DNA of 64,000 nucleotides, taken from Microbulbifer aggregans. GTDB taxonomy: Bacteria > Pseudomonadota > Gammaproteobacteria > Pseudomonadales > Cellvibrionaceae. A model generated the notes under the pieces. The model made no database searches, was not told where the DNA came from, and saw nothing but the letters and a program-made list of their open reading frames with translations. Below, piece by piece: positions 8,789-17,080 of this stretch. The first letter of the stretch is position 1. Each line of letters begins with the position of its first letter. The position numbers and the translations under genes were made by a program. Location: the NCBI RefSeq assembly GCF_020524005.1, contig NZ_JAIVKK010000006.1, positions 242,327-306,326 on the forward strand, written 5' to 3'.

Positions 8789-10324
8789 TCAATCCACCAG
8801 CTTGCGAATTTGCGGCAGCAGATCGGTTGCCAACAGGCCCCGCTGGCCACCGTCTGCGGCGGCACGATCACCAGCCTCACCGTGTAACCAGACTGCGAGT
8901 CGCGCCGCTGCCGGCAGCGCCATACCCTGGCCGATCAGCGCGGCAATAATTCCGGTCAACAGGTCACCCATGCCCCCGGACGCCATGCCCGGGTTACCGC
9001 TGTTGATCAGGTCCACCCCATCCGCATGTGCAATCAGGGTACCTGTACCTTTAAGTATCACTACGCCACTGAATTTCTGCTGAATCGCCTTGGCGGCAGC
9101 TATCCGGTCGGCCTTCACCTCTTCCGCGGAGATACCAAGCAACCGCGCCGCTTCTCCAACATGGGGTGTCAGGATCCAGTCGTCGCGGCGCATCCCCGAC
9201 AGCACCCGGCCCTCGGCGAGGATATTCAGGGCATCAGCGTCGACCACGAGAGGCACCTCGGCGCGACCTGCCCGCGCGAGCATCTGTTCACTCCAGGGTG
9301 TGCGGCCAAGGCCGGGGCCCACTGCGATCACACTCGGCTTTTCCAGTAACGGTTCCAGCTCCTGGCCGGACACCACCGGCCGTGCCATAACTTCCGGACA
9401 GCGAGTGAGCGCTGCAGCCACATGTTCCGGTCGGGTGGCCAGCGATACCAGACCGGCCCCGGCGCGGGCCGCGGCCTCGGACGCCATCAGGGCCGCACCG
9501 CCGAATCCATGGTCACCACCTACGACCATAACGTGGCCAAAATGGTTCTTGTAACTGTCCGCCGCCCGCACAGTTAACCGCTCCAGGCTGGCGCCGGTAT
9601 GGCGGGTAACGATAGGCCCCACCCCGTCATAGACTTCAGCGGCCGCACCGAGATTTTCAAATACAAGCTCACCGACCAAGGCCGGGCCGCGCCCCAGATA
9701 GAGCCCCGCCTTGCGGCCGATAAAGGTCACTGTTACATCTGCCTGTACCGCGCCACCTTCGGCGGCCGCGCCGGTATCAGCATACAGACCGGACGGCAGG
9801 TCCACGGCCAACACCGGTGCCGGCGCCAGATTGATATGGGCTACCGCAGACTGCACCGGCTCCCGCAGCACACCGCTGAAGCCGGTACCCAGCAGGGCAT
9901 CAACAAGCACGGTTCCCTCTTCCACCAGCGGCATTTCCGCCAGGCTGGTCACCAGTTTCGCCCCTTCTCGCTCGGCATAACCGTAAGCTTCCAGCGCCTC
10001 GCCGTGCAGCTTTTCCGCTGGCACCCCCACAAACACAGTCACCGGAATCTGGTTTTGCGCGGCCAGTCCGGCGATCACATAACCGTCACCGCCGTTATTG
10101 CCACCACCGCAATACACCTGGATTTCTCGTAGTTGCGGCCAGCGCTGACGCAGACACTCGAATGCTGCACGGCCGGCCCGTTTCATCAGGGTAAGTGCAG
10201 GGATCCCCTGCTGGTTGATGACCCGCTGATCCAGTTCGCGTACGGCTTCTGCGCTGTACAGGCATTGTGGAGCCCGGATGGCTGCAGTGGAGGTGATGGC
10301 GGGTGTGGGATTCTGGCTATCCAT
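8789..10324 (-). CDS. nnr: Bifunctional NAD(P)H-hydrate epimerase / ADP-dependent dehydratase
   Basis: 511 aa. Repairs damaged NADHX and NADPHX: the N-terminal half epimerises the R and S hydrates and the C-terminal half dehydrates the S form using ADP. The YjeF N domain (about 20-220) shows 'MKRAGRAAFECLRQRWP', 'CGGGNNGGDGYVIAGLA' and 'VDALLGTGFSGVLREP'. The C domain, a ribokinase-like fold, shows 'SYKNHFGHVMVVGGDHGFGG', 'VIAVGPGLGRT', 'LVVDADALNIL', 'ILTPHVGEAARLL' and 'GNPGMASGGMGDLLTGIIA'. ATG at 10324 is preceded by GGGAG; an in-frame TTG at 10366 would add 14 residues without family support. First gene of the operon running to hflC, divergent from queG. Confidence 0.94.
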   Translation of the reverse strand: MDSQNPTPAITSTAAIRAPQCLYSAEAVRELDQRVINQQGIPALTLMKRAGRAAFECLRQRWPQLREIQVYCGGGNNGGDGYVIAGLAAQNQIPVTVFVGVPAEKLHGEALEAYGYAEREGAKLVTSLAEMPLVEEGTVLVDALLGTGFSGVLREPVQSAVAHINLAPAPVLAVDLPSGLYADTGAAAEGGAVQADVTVTFIGRKAGLYLGRGPALVGELVFENLGAAAEVYDGVGPIVTRHTGASLERLTVRAADSYKNHFGHVMVVGGDHGFGGAALMASEAAARAGAGLVSLATRPEHVAAALTRCPEVMARPVVSGQELEPLLEKPSVIAVGPGLGRTPWSEQMLARAGRAEVPLVVDADALNILAEGRVLSGMRRDDWILTPHVGEAARLLGISAEEVKADRIAAAKAIQQKFSGVVILKGTGTLIAHADGVDLINSGNPGMASGGMGDLLTGIIAALIGQGMALPAAARLAVWLHGEAGDRAAADGGQRGLLATDLLPQIRKLVD

Positions 10325-10424
10325 AAATCGGTACTGCTCCCTCTGGTCAGTTCCAGCTGTGGTCAAATTTTAAACTGTGGCAAAATAGCGGCAATTATAC
10401 CGCTTCAACTCTGTTGCCTCCTGC

Positions 10425-11567
10425 ATGATTTCCAATTCCCCCCAATCTCCGAATGCCAACTGTACCGAATCCGTGATGAGCGAGCTCGCGGGGCAGATTC
10501 GCGTGTGGGCACGGGAACTGGGCTTCCAGCAGGTTGGCATTACCGATTGCAATCTTGAACAGCATGGCGAGCGCTTACAGCAGTGGCTCGATGCCGGCTA
10601 TCAGGGCGATATGGAGTGGATGGGCGCCCACGGGGAAAAACGCTGGCGCCCCGCCTTACTGGAAGAAGGTACCCTGCGGGTGATCAGCGTGCGCCTGGAC
10701 TACCTGCCACCGGACACGCAGCCGGTAAAAATCCTCAAGGATCCGGAAAAGGCCTACGTGTCCCGCTACGCCAATGGCCGCGACTACCACAAGCTGATTC
10801 GCAAGCGTCTGGCGCAGCTGGCACAACAGGTCGACCAGTACTGCGAAGCCCGCGGCATCGCCTCCAGTGGCCGAGCATTCACGGACAGCGCCCCGGTCAT
10901 GGAGCGCGCGCTGGCCGAAAAGGCCGGGCTTGGCTGGATCGGCAAGAACTGCATGGTGATCAACAGCACCGCTGGCAGCTGGTTCTTTCTCGGCGAGGTG
11001 TATACCAACCTGCCACTACCGGTGGATGTGAGCGAGGAGCCGAATCAGTGCGGCGAATGCACTGCCTGCCTGAAAGTGTGCCCCACGGATGCCTTCGTCG
11101 CGCCCTACACGCTGGATGCACGGCGCTGCATTTCTTACCTGACCATAGAAAACAAGGGACCGATCCCGCTGGAGTTCCGCGAGCCCATGGGCAACCGGGT
11201 GTTCGGCTGTGACGATTGCCAGGTGATCTGCCCCTGGAACAAGTTCGCCAAGCCCACAGGCGAAAAAGATTTCCACCCGAGACACGGCCTCGACAGTGGC
11301 GACCTTGTGTCGCTGTTCCAGTGGTCGGAAGATGAGTTCCTGAAGAAAACCGAGGGTTCTGCGATCCGCCGTATCGGCTTTGAGCGCTGGCAGAGAAACC
11401 TGGCGGTGGCTTTGGGCAATGGTGAGCCGAATTCGGAAGTGATCGAGGTTTTGGAAAGAGCGCTGGAAGCTTCAACTCCACTGGTCGCGGAGCACATCGA
11501 GTGGGCCATTGAGCGGCTGCGCAGCGGGCGGCGGCGCAAGCGGAAGATCAAACGGACCTCAAGGTGA
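10425..11567 (+). CDS. queG: QueG, epoxyqueuosine reductase
   Basis: Up to 380 aa. QueG carries out the last step of queuosine synthesis in tRNA, reducing epoxyqueuosine with cobalamin and two [4Fe-4S] clusters. The N-terminal part has 'WARELGFQQVGITDCNLEQH', the active-site region 'GRAFTDSAPVMERALAEKAG' with the catalytic Asp, and 'GWIGKNCMVIN'. Cluster motifs are 'CGECTACLKVCPTDAF' and 'CDDCQVICPWNKFA'. The tail is Arg/Lys-rich (RSGRRRKRKIKRTSR). Starts at 10425 and 10476 (MSELAGQIRV) are both possible; the second matches the family start better, but neither has a clear ribosome-binding site. Divergent from nnr across about 100 bp. Confidence 0.95.
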   Translation: MISNSPQSPNANCTESVMSELAGQIRVWARELGFQQVGITDCNLEQHGERLQQWLDAGYQGDMEWMGAHGEKRWRPALLEEGTLRVISVRLDYLPPDTQPVKILKDPEKAYVSRYANGRDYHKLIRKRLAQLAQQVDQYCEARGIASSGRAFTDSAPVMERALAEKAGLGWIGKNCMVINSTAGSWFFLGEVYTNLPLPVDVSEEPNQCGECTACLKVCPTDAFVAPYTLDARRCISYLTIENKGPIPLEFREPMGNRVFGCDDCQVICPWNKFAKPTGEKDFHPRHGLDSGDLVSLFQWSEDEFLKKTEGSAIRRIGFERWQRNLAVALGNGEPNSEVIEVLERALEASTPLVAEHIEWAIERLRSGRRRKRKIKRTSR

Positions 11568-11621
11568 ATCCGGCCTCAGCGGCAAGGGTGCTTCGAAGCA
11601 AGAGCTATGGCGGAGAAGCAC

Positions 11622-11726
11622 CGGGCATCTGTTTTCAAAACCGGGCTAGGCGCCCCCCTTCAATACATCCCTGTACGCTGCGTCGGCGACGTCCCTGTCG
11701 CCGACGCTTTTGAAAACAGATGCCCG
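11622..11726 (-). repeat. Cruciform repeat element, copy A (inverted orientation)
   Basis: Outer arms 11622-11640 and 11708-11726 are a perfect 19-bp inverted repeat. An inner hairpin at 11680-11707 has an 11-bp perfect stem (GCGTCGGCGAC/GTCGCCGACGC) around GTCCCT, the complement of the family loop AGGGAC. The stretch 11662-11679 is the reverse complement of the family's second conserved block (AGCGTACAGGGATGTATT). It lies downstream of queG. No gene is supported here; small frames across it are by-products of the repeat. Confidence 0.85.
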
Positions 11727-11828
11727 CCACTCCTCCTTCAATTTAAATTCCAGCGCTTCGTATGCCTACCGCCCCAAGAGTTATGTTGCCATTTTGTTAT
11801 CTTACGGAGTACTGCAGCCCAAAGTGCA

Positions 11829-11939
11829 GGCCGGGTATCGGGTGCGGGGTTTCAGGAGCGTCGCAAACAGGATGTTTGCGCCGCAGCGCCCAGGGATGGG
11901 TTTACAGCGGTCCTGAAACCCCGCACCCGATACCCGGCC
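11829..11939 (+). repeat. Cruciform repeat element, copy B
   Basis: Outer arms 11829-11857 and 11911-11939 are a perfect 29-bp inverted repeat. The inner hairpin 11858-11884 has an 11-bp stem with one mismatch around AGGAT. The conserved block is AGCGCCCAGGGATGGG (11885-11900) followed by TTTACAGCGG (11901-11910). Orientation is opposite to copy A, 103 bp away. Together copies A and B occupy most of the 412-bp queG-orn interval, where the two genes converge, so they may also act as a two-way transcription stop. Confidence 0.88.
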
Positions 11940-11979
11940 GCCACAAATCCAGCTTCCAATCCACAAGATCAGAAAGCAC

Positions 11980-12522
11980 TTAACTCATACGAAAAAAGTG
12001 CTCGCGATAGTGCTTCAGCTCGTTAATGGAATCATGGATATCATCCAGCGCCAGATGGCTGCTGGTTTTCTTCACACCTTCCAGTACATCCGGTCGCCAG
12101 CGTCGCGCCAGCTCCTTCACCGAACTGACATCCAGGTTGCGGTAGTGGAAATACTGCTCTAGTAGCGGCATGTACCTCACCAGGAAGCGACGATCCTGGC
12201 CGATGGAATTACCGCACATGGGCGAAGCGCCCTCCGGCACCCACAGACTCAGGAACTCGATAGTCTCCCGCTCCGCTTCCCGCTCACTGATATGTGACTC
12301 TTTCACCCGTGCAACCAGTCCGGAGCCCCCGTGCTGCTCCGTATTCCAGTCATCCATCGCATTCAGCAACGCATCGCTCTGATGAATCGCCATTACCGGC
12401 CCTTCGGCCAGAACGTTAAGACGGGAATCGGTCACAACAGTCGCGATCTCGATAATGCGCTCTTTCTCGGGATCGAGGCCGGTCATTTCCAGATCGATCC
12501 AGATCAGATTATTCTGATCCAC
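11980..12522 (-). CDS. orn: Oligoribonuclease
   Basis: 180 aa. Essential DEDDh-family 3'-5' exonuclease that degrades RNA di- to pentanucleotides and clears pGpG made from c-di-GMP. Exo I '[17 protein letters not shown]' carries the first Asp and Glu; Exo II contains '[13 protein letters not shown]'; the end shows '[17 protein letters not shown]' and Exo III '[15 protein letters not shown]'. A GTG start at 12522 is preceded by AGGAG at correct spacing; an upstream frame to 12594 lacks family support. Divergent from rsgA, the conserved gammaproteobacterial arrangement. It converges on queG across the repeat pair. Confidence 0.96.
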   Translation of the reverse strand: MDQNNLIWIDLEMTGLDPEKERIIEIATVVTDSRLNVLAEGPVMAIHQSDALLNAMDDWNTEQHGGSGLVARVKESHISEREAERETIEFLSLWVPEGASPMCGNSIGQDRRFLVRYMPLLEQYFHYRNLDVSSVKELARRWRPDVLEGVKKTSSHLALDDIHDSINELKHYREHFFRMS

Positions 12523-12622
12523 AGTATTCTCCTGATTTGCCCCACTCAAATTGCGGGAGCAGGCATTGCGGGTAAATTTGAAAGCTAGGGGCAAGTTACC
12601 GCAATCCCCTAGCGATGCAAGT

Positions 12623-12628
12623 TATAAT
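12623..12628 (+). promoter_or_regulatory. Possible -10 box for rsgA
   Basis: A perfect TATAAT lies 28 bp before the rsgA ATG in the orn/rsgA divergent region. No good -35 box lies at 16-18 bp, so this is a sequence match only. Confidence 0.35.
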
Positions 12629-12655
12629 CCGCCGCTTTCCGCCAGTCGAATCCCC

Positions 12656-13687
12656 ATGAGCAAACGTAAACTGAACCGCCGCCAGCAGTGGCGCATCGCC
12701 AAGATCCAGCAGGAGCGGGAAGCCCGTGCGCGCAAGCGGGAGGAAAATCTCGAACAGGCGGATGAAGAAGGGGATCTGGGGACCGAACAGACAGGTCTAG
12801 TCATCGCCAACTACGGCACCCAGGTACTCGTCGAAAGTGAGGCCGACGGGGAACTGCGACAACGCTGCCATGTGCGCGCCAATATCGACACGCTGGTCAC
12901 CGGCGACAAAGTCGCCTGGCGCCCCGCGGTTGGTGAATCCACCGGCGGACTGGGCGTCGTCGGCGCACGCCTGCCGCGACACTCGGAGTTGCAGCGCCCG
13001 GATCGTTACGGCGATATGAAAACCGTCGCCGCCAATATCGACCGCATCCTGATCGTCATAGCCCCGTATCCCGAGCCATTCGCCAACGCCATTGATCGCT
13101 ACCTGGTCGCCGCCGAAACCACCGGCATCCAGCCGTTGTTACTGCTCAACAAAATTGACCTGATCGATGACAGCAATCGCGAAGCCCTCGAAGAACTGCT
13201 GCGCCCGTACCCGGAACTCGGCTACCAGGTACTGAAGTTATCCACCAAAACCGGCGAAGGCCTCGATGGCCTGCTCGCCACCCTCGCCCTGGGCACCAGC
13301 GTCTTCGTCGGCCAGTCCGGGGTTGGCAAGTCATCGCTGATCAACGGCCTGCTGCCGTCCGCTGCTGCGCGTACCGGCGCCCTCTCGGAAGCAACCGGCA
13401 AAGGCACTCACACCACCACCGCAGCGGAACTGTTCCACCTGCCCAGCGGCGGCGATCTGATAGACTCCCCCGGCATCCGCGAATTCGGTATCTGGCATAT
13501 GACCGAACAGGAACTGCTGGAAGGATTCGTGGAGTTTCGCCCGTTTATCGGCCACTGCCGCTTCCGCGACTGCCGCCACCAGAGTGAGCCAGGCTGCGCC
13601 ATCCAGGAAGCCCTGGAGCGGGGCGACATCAGCCAACGACGCATGGACAGCTACCTGCACCTGCGCAACAGTCTTGAAAACGAATAA
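12656..13687 (+). CDS. rsgA: RsgA, small ribosomal subunit maturation GTPase
   Basis: 343 aa. RsgA checks late 30S assembly and releases on GTP hydrolysis. The basic start [20 protein letters not shown] is the family N-terminus; the frame stays open upstream to 12551 but lacks support. An OB-fold domain is followed by a circularly permuted GTPase with G4 '[10 protein letters not shown]' before G1 '[16 protein letters not shown]' and G3 'DSPGIREFG'. The C-terminal zinc site '[14 protein letters not shown]' has the expected Cys/His pattern. Paired divergently with orn; the rhodanese gene follows within 20-40 bp. Confidence 0.96.
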   Translation: MSKRKLNRRQQWRIAKIQQEREARARKREENLEQADEEGDLGTEQTGLVIANYGTQVLVESEADGELRQRCHVRANIDTLVTGDKVAWRPAVGESTGGLGVVGARLPRHSELQRPDRYGDMKTVAANIDRILIVIAPYPEPFANAIDRYLVAAETTGIQPLLLLNKIDLIDDSNREALEELLRPYPELGYQVLKLSTKTGEGLDGLLATLALGTSVFVGQSGVGKSSLINGLLPSAAARTGALSEATGKGTHTTTAAELFHLPSGGDLIDSPGIREFGIWHMTEQELLEGFVEFRPFIGHCRFRDCRHQSEPGCAIQEALERGDISQRRMDSYLHLRNSLENE

Positions 13688-13703
13688 GCCGCGCACATCG
13701 GCA

Positions 13704-14531
13704 ATGAGGGAACCCAATACCGTGACTGAAGCACTTCCCCTGATTCTGGAGCCGGAACAGCTGGCCCCACTGCTTGAGCATGAAGAAATCCGCGTCGTCG
13801 ACCTGAGCAGTTTACAAAACTACCTCGCCGGTCATATTCCCGGCGCCATCGGCCTACCGTTCCAGGCCCTGATGGCGGGCACCCCGCCCGCACCCGGCAA
13901 GCTGCCCTCGGTAGAGCGACTAACCGAAGTATTCCGCGCAATCGGCCTCACCCCGGAAACCCACATCGTCGCCTGCGACGACGAGGGTGGTGGCTGGGCC
14001 GGCCGCCTGCTGTGGACCCTTGAAGTCATCGGCCACCGCAAATACAGCTATCTCAATGGCGGCATGCTGGCCTGGAAAGGTGCCGGTCTGCCCCTGACTA
14101 CCGACGATGTCAGCGTCACCCCCAGCGAGATCGACATTGCCATCGCCGCCGATGCACCGATGATCGATGCCGAAGAGATCCAGCAGCGCCTGCAGCAGGG
14201 CGACCTGCAGATCTGGGACGCCCGCACCCCCGCCGAACACAGCGGCGAACGCGTGCTGGCCATGAAGGGCGGCCATATTCCCGGCGCCATCAACTGTGAG
14301 TGGACCCAACTGATGGACCCCCAGCGGGACCTGCGCATCCGTAGCGATGCCCGGGAACTGCTCGCAGCACTGGGAATCAATGGTTCAAAGGAAATCGCCA
14401 CCCACTGCCAGAGCCATCACCGCTCGGCATTTACCTGGCTGGTGGGCAAATCCCTGGGGTTCCCGATCAAGGCGTACCCGGGCTCCTGGAGTGAGTGGGG
14501 GAATTTGCCGGATACTCCGGTGGAAAACTGA
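13704..14531 (+). CDS. Rhodanese-type sulfurtransferase, two domains
   Basis: About 275 aa from ATG 13704, or 269 from GTG 13722; GAGGGA lies ahead of the GTG. Two tandem rhodanese domains are visible. The N-terminal one ('VRVVDL...YLAGHIPGAIGLP', 'HIVACDDEGGGWAGRLLWTL') has Asp in place of the active Cys, as usual for the inactive domain. The C-terminal one has 'IWDARTPAEHSGE', 'GHIPGAINCEW' and the active loop 'CQSHHRSAFTWL' with the catalytic Cys. It likely moves sulfane sulfur to cyanide or a thiol acceptor; the substrate cannot be read from sequence. Its place between rsgA and psd matches pseudomonads. Confidence 0.88.
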   Translation: MREPNTVTEALPLILEPEQLAPLLEHEEIRVVDLSSLQNYLAGHIPGAIGLPFQALMAGTPPAPGKLPSVERLTEVFRAIGLTPETHIVACDDEGGGWAGRLLWTLEVIGHRKYSYLNGGMLAWKGAGLPLTTDDVSVTPSEIDIAIAADAPMIDAEEIQQRLQQGDLQIWDARTPAEHSGERVLAMKGGHIPGAINCEWTQLMDPQRDLRIRSDARELLAALGINGSKEIATHCQSHHRSAFTWLVGKSLGFPIKAYPGSWSEWGNLPDTPVEN

Positions 14532-14548
14532 GTCCACTGCCACCGATC

Positions 14549-14575
14549 ACTGGATTCCCGCATGCGCGGGAATGA
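14549..14575. repeat. REP-like palindrome
   Basis: TTCCCGC (14555-14561) and GCGGGAA (14566-14572) flank ATGC, within a sequence of the form ...TGGATTCCCGCNTGCGCGGGAATGACG. That consensus is a common intergenic palindrome in many proteobacteria. One copy, just after the rhodanese stop. Confidence 0.6.
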
Positions 14576-14632
14576 CGAAGAGAAGAATTGGCGCCTTACA
14601 CCACCTGACGAAGCGCATGAAGTAGATGCGAA

Positions 14633-14742
14633 GGTCAGGTGCCGGGGCGGGTTTTCAGGAGCGTCGGCAACAGGGATGTTGCCGACGCAGCGTACAGGGA
14701 CGTATTCACAGCGGTCCTGAAAACCCGCCCCGGCACCTGACC
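14633..14742 (+). repeat. Cruciform repeat element, copy C
   Basis: Outer arms 14633-14660 and 14715-14742 form a perfect 28-bp inverted repeat. The inner hairpin 14661-14688 has a perfect 11-bp stem (GCGTCGGCAAC/GTTGCCGACGC) around AGGGAT. The second conserved block AGCGTACAGGGACGTATTCACAGCGG occupies 14689-14714. This is the cleanest copy and defines the family layout. It lies between the rhodanese gene and psd, both on the plus strand. Confidence 0.9.
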
Positions 14743-14779
14743 GCCACAGAAATCCAACCAACGGGACCACAAAATCTCA

Positions 14780-15631
14780 ATGCACCCAAATCTGTTTATT
14801 TTCCTGCAGTACATCACTCCCCAGCACCTGCTGTCCCGCGCCGCCGGCTGGCTCGCGGAAACCCGCATCGGCGGCATCAAGAACCCGTTCACCCGCTGGT
14901 TTGTGGATAAATACGATGTCGACATGAGTGAAGCAGCCGAACCGGACTGCACTGCCTATACCTGCTTCAACGACTTCTTCACCCGCGCCCTCAAAGAAGG
15001 AGCCCGCCCCATCGTGGAAGGTGAGAACACGATCGCTGGCTGCGCCGACGGCGCCATCAGCCAACTGGGTGAAATCCACAACGGCCGCATCTTCCAGGCC
15101 AAGGGCCAGGACTACAGCCTGCTGGAACTGGTCGGCGGCGACCCCGAAGTGGCCGCACAATTTACCGGTGGCAACTTCGCCACCATCTATCTATCCCCCA
15201 AAGACTATCACCGCGTACACATGCCGCTCGACGGCACCCTGCAGCGCATGATCTACGTACCCGGTGACCTGTTTTCGGTAAATACCACCACCGCCGAAAA
15301 TGTTCCGCGCCTGTTCGCCCGCAACGAGCGGCTCGTGTGTATCTTCGACACCCCGGCAGGTCCCATGGCCATGATTCTCGTCGGTGCCATGATCGTCGCC
15401 GCGATTGAAACTGTGTGGGCCGGACAGGTCGCCCCGATCAAACGGCAGGTCCGCACCACCCGCTACGATGAGCAGAAGCCCATCGCGCTGAAAAAAGGTG
15501 AAGAAATGGGCCGCTTCAAACTCGGCTCCACCGTGGTACTGTTGTTTGGCGCCGACAAAGTCAAATGGCTCGAAGAACTGGCCGCAGAAACGCCGGTAAA
15601 AATGGGCGAGCATTTCGGGGATCTGATTTAA
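14780..15631 (+). CDS. psd: Phosphatidylserine decarboxylase proenzyme
   Basis: 283 aa. Makes phosphatidylethanolamine from phosphatidylserine at the inner membrane. The proenzyme cuts itself at the LGST motif (in '[14 protein letters not shown]', near residue 252), leaving a Ser-derived pyruvoyl cofactor on the alpha chain. Other family signatures are '[16 protein letters not shown]', '[12 protein letters not shown]' and '[17 protein letters not shown]', the last with conserved His residues. ATG at 14780 without a strong ribosome-binding site. The gene lies downstream of cruciform repeat copy C and is followed by a terminator hairpin. Confidence 0.96.
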   Translation: MHPNLFIFLQYITPQHLLSRAAGWLAETRIGGIKNPFTRWFVDKYDVDMSEAAEPDCTAYTCFNDFFTRALKEGARPIVEGENTIAGCADGAISQLGEIHNGRIFQAKGQDYSLLELVGGDPEVAAQFTGGNFATIYLSPKDYHRVHMPLDGTLQRMIYVPGDLFSVNTTTAENVPRLFARNERLVCIFDTPAGPMAMILVGAMIVAAIETVWAGQVAPIKRQVRTTRYDEQKPIALKKGEEMGRFKLGSTVVLLFGADKVKWLEELAAETPVKMGEHFGDLI

Positions 15632-15673
15632 TCAAATTGGAGCCCTGCTTAGCCTGAATCAGGACCAATTTTG

Positions 15674-15697
15674 AAGGGCGCCTCAAGCGCGCCCTTT
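15674..15697 (+). terminator. Terminator after psd
   Basis: AAGGGCGC and GCGCCCTT pair around a CTCAAGC loop, followed by only a short T run. It lies about 45 bp past the psd stop and ahead of the MFS gene. Confidence 0.55.
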
Positions 15698-15740
15698 ACA
15701 TCCCATCAAATGCATCCCATCAAACCTTCAGCCGAGCGCT

Positions 15741-16976
15741 ATGCCAATCGCCCCGCAATTTATCCGTAGTAACCCCAAGCTCGCCTTCTTCGCACTGCTC
15801 GCCGTCGCCGCCTCCGGTTTTGGCCAGACGTTTTTTATTGCCATTTTCGGTGGTGCCCTGCGGGAAGAGTTCCAGCTCAGCAACAGCTGGTACGGCGCAA
15901 GCTACAGCGCCGCAACCTTGCTGTCCGCGATGGTGCTACTGGGGGCAGGAACCCTGGTTGACCGCTGGACGCTGCGCAAAGCCGCAACCCTGGGCATAAT
16001 CTTACTCGCCGCCGGCTGCTTGACCCTGGCCTGTGCCAACAGCGCCTGGATGCTTTTGCCCGGGTTTTTCCTGCTGCGCTTTGCTGGCCAGGGGTTTATG
16101 ACCCATATCGGAATGACCACCGCCGGCCGCTACTTTTCCAGCAATCGTGGCAAAGTCATTGCACTTGCCGCTCTGGGATTCCCTATTGCCGAGGCTCTGT
16201 TGCCCACCAGCGGCTCCCTGCTGATTGAGTTACACGGGTGGCGTATCGTGTGGTTTGGGGCTCTGGCACTACTGATTGGATTGGTGCTGCCAACCCTGTT
16301 GTGGCTGGCGGGGAATAGCGGCAAGGAAGTCGAAGACTCGAACACCGCGCACAGTGAGAGCGGCGACTTCACCCGCGCGCAGGTCCTGCGTGACCCTGGC
16401 TTTTACTGCCTGCTGCCCGCCGCTTTGATGACCCCATTCGTGGTCACCGCGGTACTGTTTCACCAGGGAGCTATCGCCGATGCGCGGGGCTGGTCGATGG
16501 CAATGCTGGCGGGCGCCTTTGGCGGCTACGCCACCGGTCATCTGCTCGCCCTGCTGTTCGCAGGCAGCCTGGTAGACCGGTTCGGCGCCCAACGCTGCCT
16601 ACCACTGGCCTTAACCCCCATGATTGCCGCTCTGGTATTGCTCGCGACCAGTCAGCAGGACTGGGTGCCCTATGCCTACCTCACCCTGATAGGTGTAGCG
16701 CAGGCCGGTACCGGCACCGCAGCCAGCGCCCTGTGGCCGGAACGTTACGGCAGCCGCCACCTCGGCGCCATTCGCTCGGTATCTCAGGCCGCAATGGTTT
16801 TTTCCACTGCCGCCTCACCGATTCTGGTCGGGCTACTGCTGGATCGGGGCGCCAGTGTCGGCACAGTGGGATTATTGCTCGCGGGACTCGTGCTGGGCGG
16901 CAGCGTGCTCGCCGCAACAACCCCACTCACGGGACGGCAGCGGGCTAACGCAGAGGCTATGCCGGAAAGAGCCTAG
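15741..16976 (+). CDS. MFS transporter, unknown substrate
   Basis: 411 aa. Twelve hydrophobic segments are apparent, in two six-helix halves joined by a charged loop near residues 195-210 (GNSGKEVEDSNTAHSESGD). The loop after helix 2, 'GAGTLVDRWTLRKAA', and the matching 'FAGSLVDRFGAQRC' in the second half are the major facilitator signature motif A. The general layout resembles oxalate/formate-antiporter-type or monocarboxylate-type carriers, but the substrate cannot be assigned. It has its own start after the psd terminator. A short tandem repeat and the convergent HD-GYP gene follow. Confidence 0.85.
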   Translation: MPIAPQFIRSNPKLAFFALLAVAASGFGQTFFIAIFGGALREEFQLSNSWYGASYSAATLLSAMVLLGAGTLVDRWTLRKAATLGIILLAAGCLTLACANSAWMLLPGFFLLRFAGQGFMTHIGMTTAGRYFSSNRGKVIALAALGFPIAEALLPTSGSLLIELHGWRIVWFGALALLIGLVLPTLLWLAGNSGKEVEDSNTAHSESGDFTRAQVLRDPGFYCLLPAALMTPFVVTAVLFHQGAIADARGWSMAMLAGAFGGYATGHLLALLFAGSLVDRFGAQRCLPLALTPMIAALVLLATSQQDWVPYAYLTLIGVAQAGTGTAASALWPERYGSRHLGAIRSVSQAAMVFSTAASPILVGLLLDRGASVGTVGLLLAGLVLGGSVLAATTPLTGRQRANAEAMPERA

Positions 16977-16984
16977 GACACTAT

Positions 16985-17011
16985 CTTGCCCTCCTTGCCC
17001 TCCTTGCCCTC
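16985..17011 (+). repeat. Three exact tandem copies of a 9-bp unit
   Basis: CTTGCCCTC is repeated three times head to tail just past the MFS stop codon (16974-16976), in the gap before the convergent HD-GYP gene. No function is evident. Confidence 0.8.
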
Positions 17012-17080
17012 GTGCCTGCTTACCTCGTTTACAGGCCGGGCACGGAGTTACCGCAAGATAGCAAATAGCAGTTGAAAGGA

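Noticed and set aside
11607..12026. Small ORFs across cruciform copies A and B, and the one at 14626-14910
   Set aside because: They are translations of palindromic repeats, often annotated as hypothetical proteins, with no coding support.
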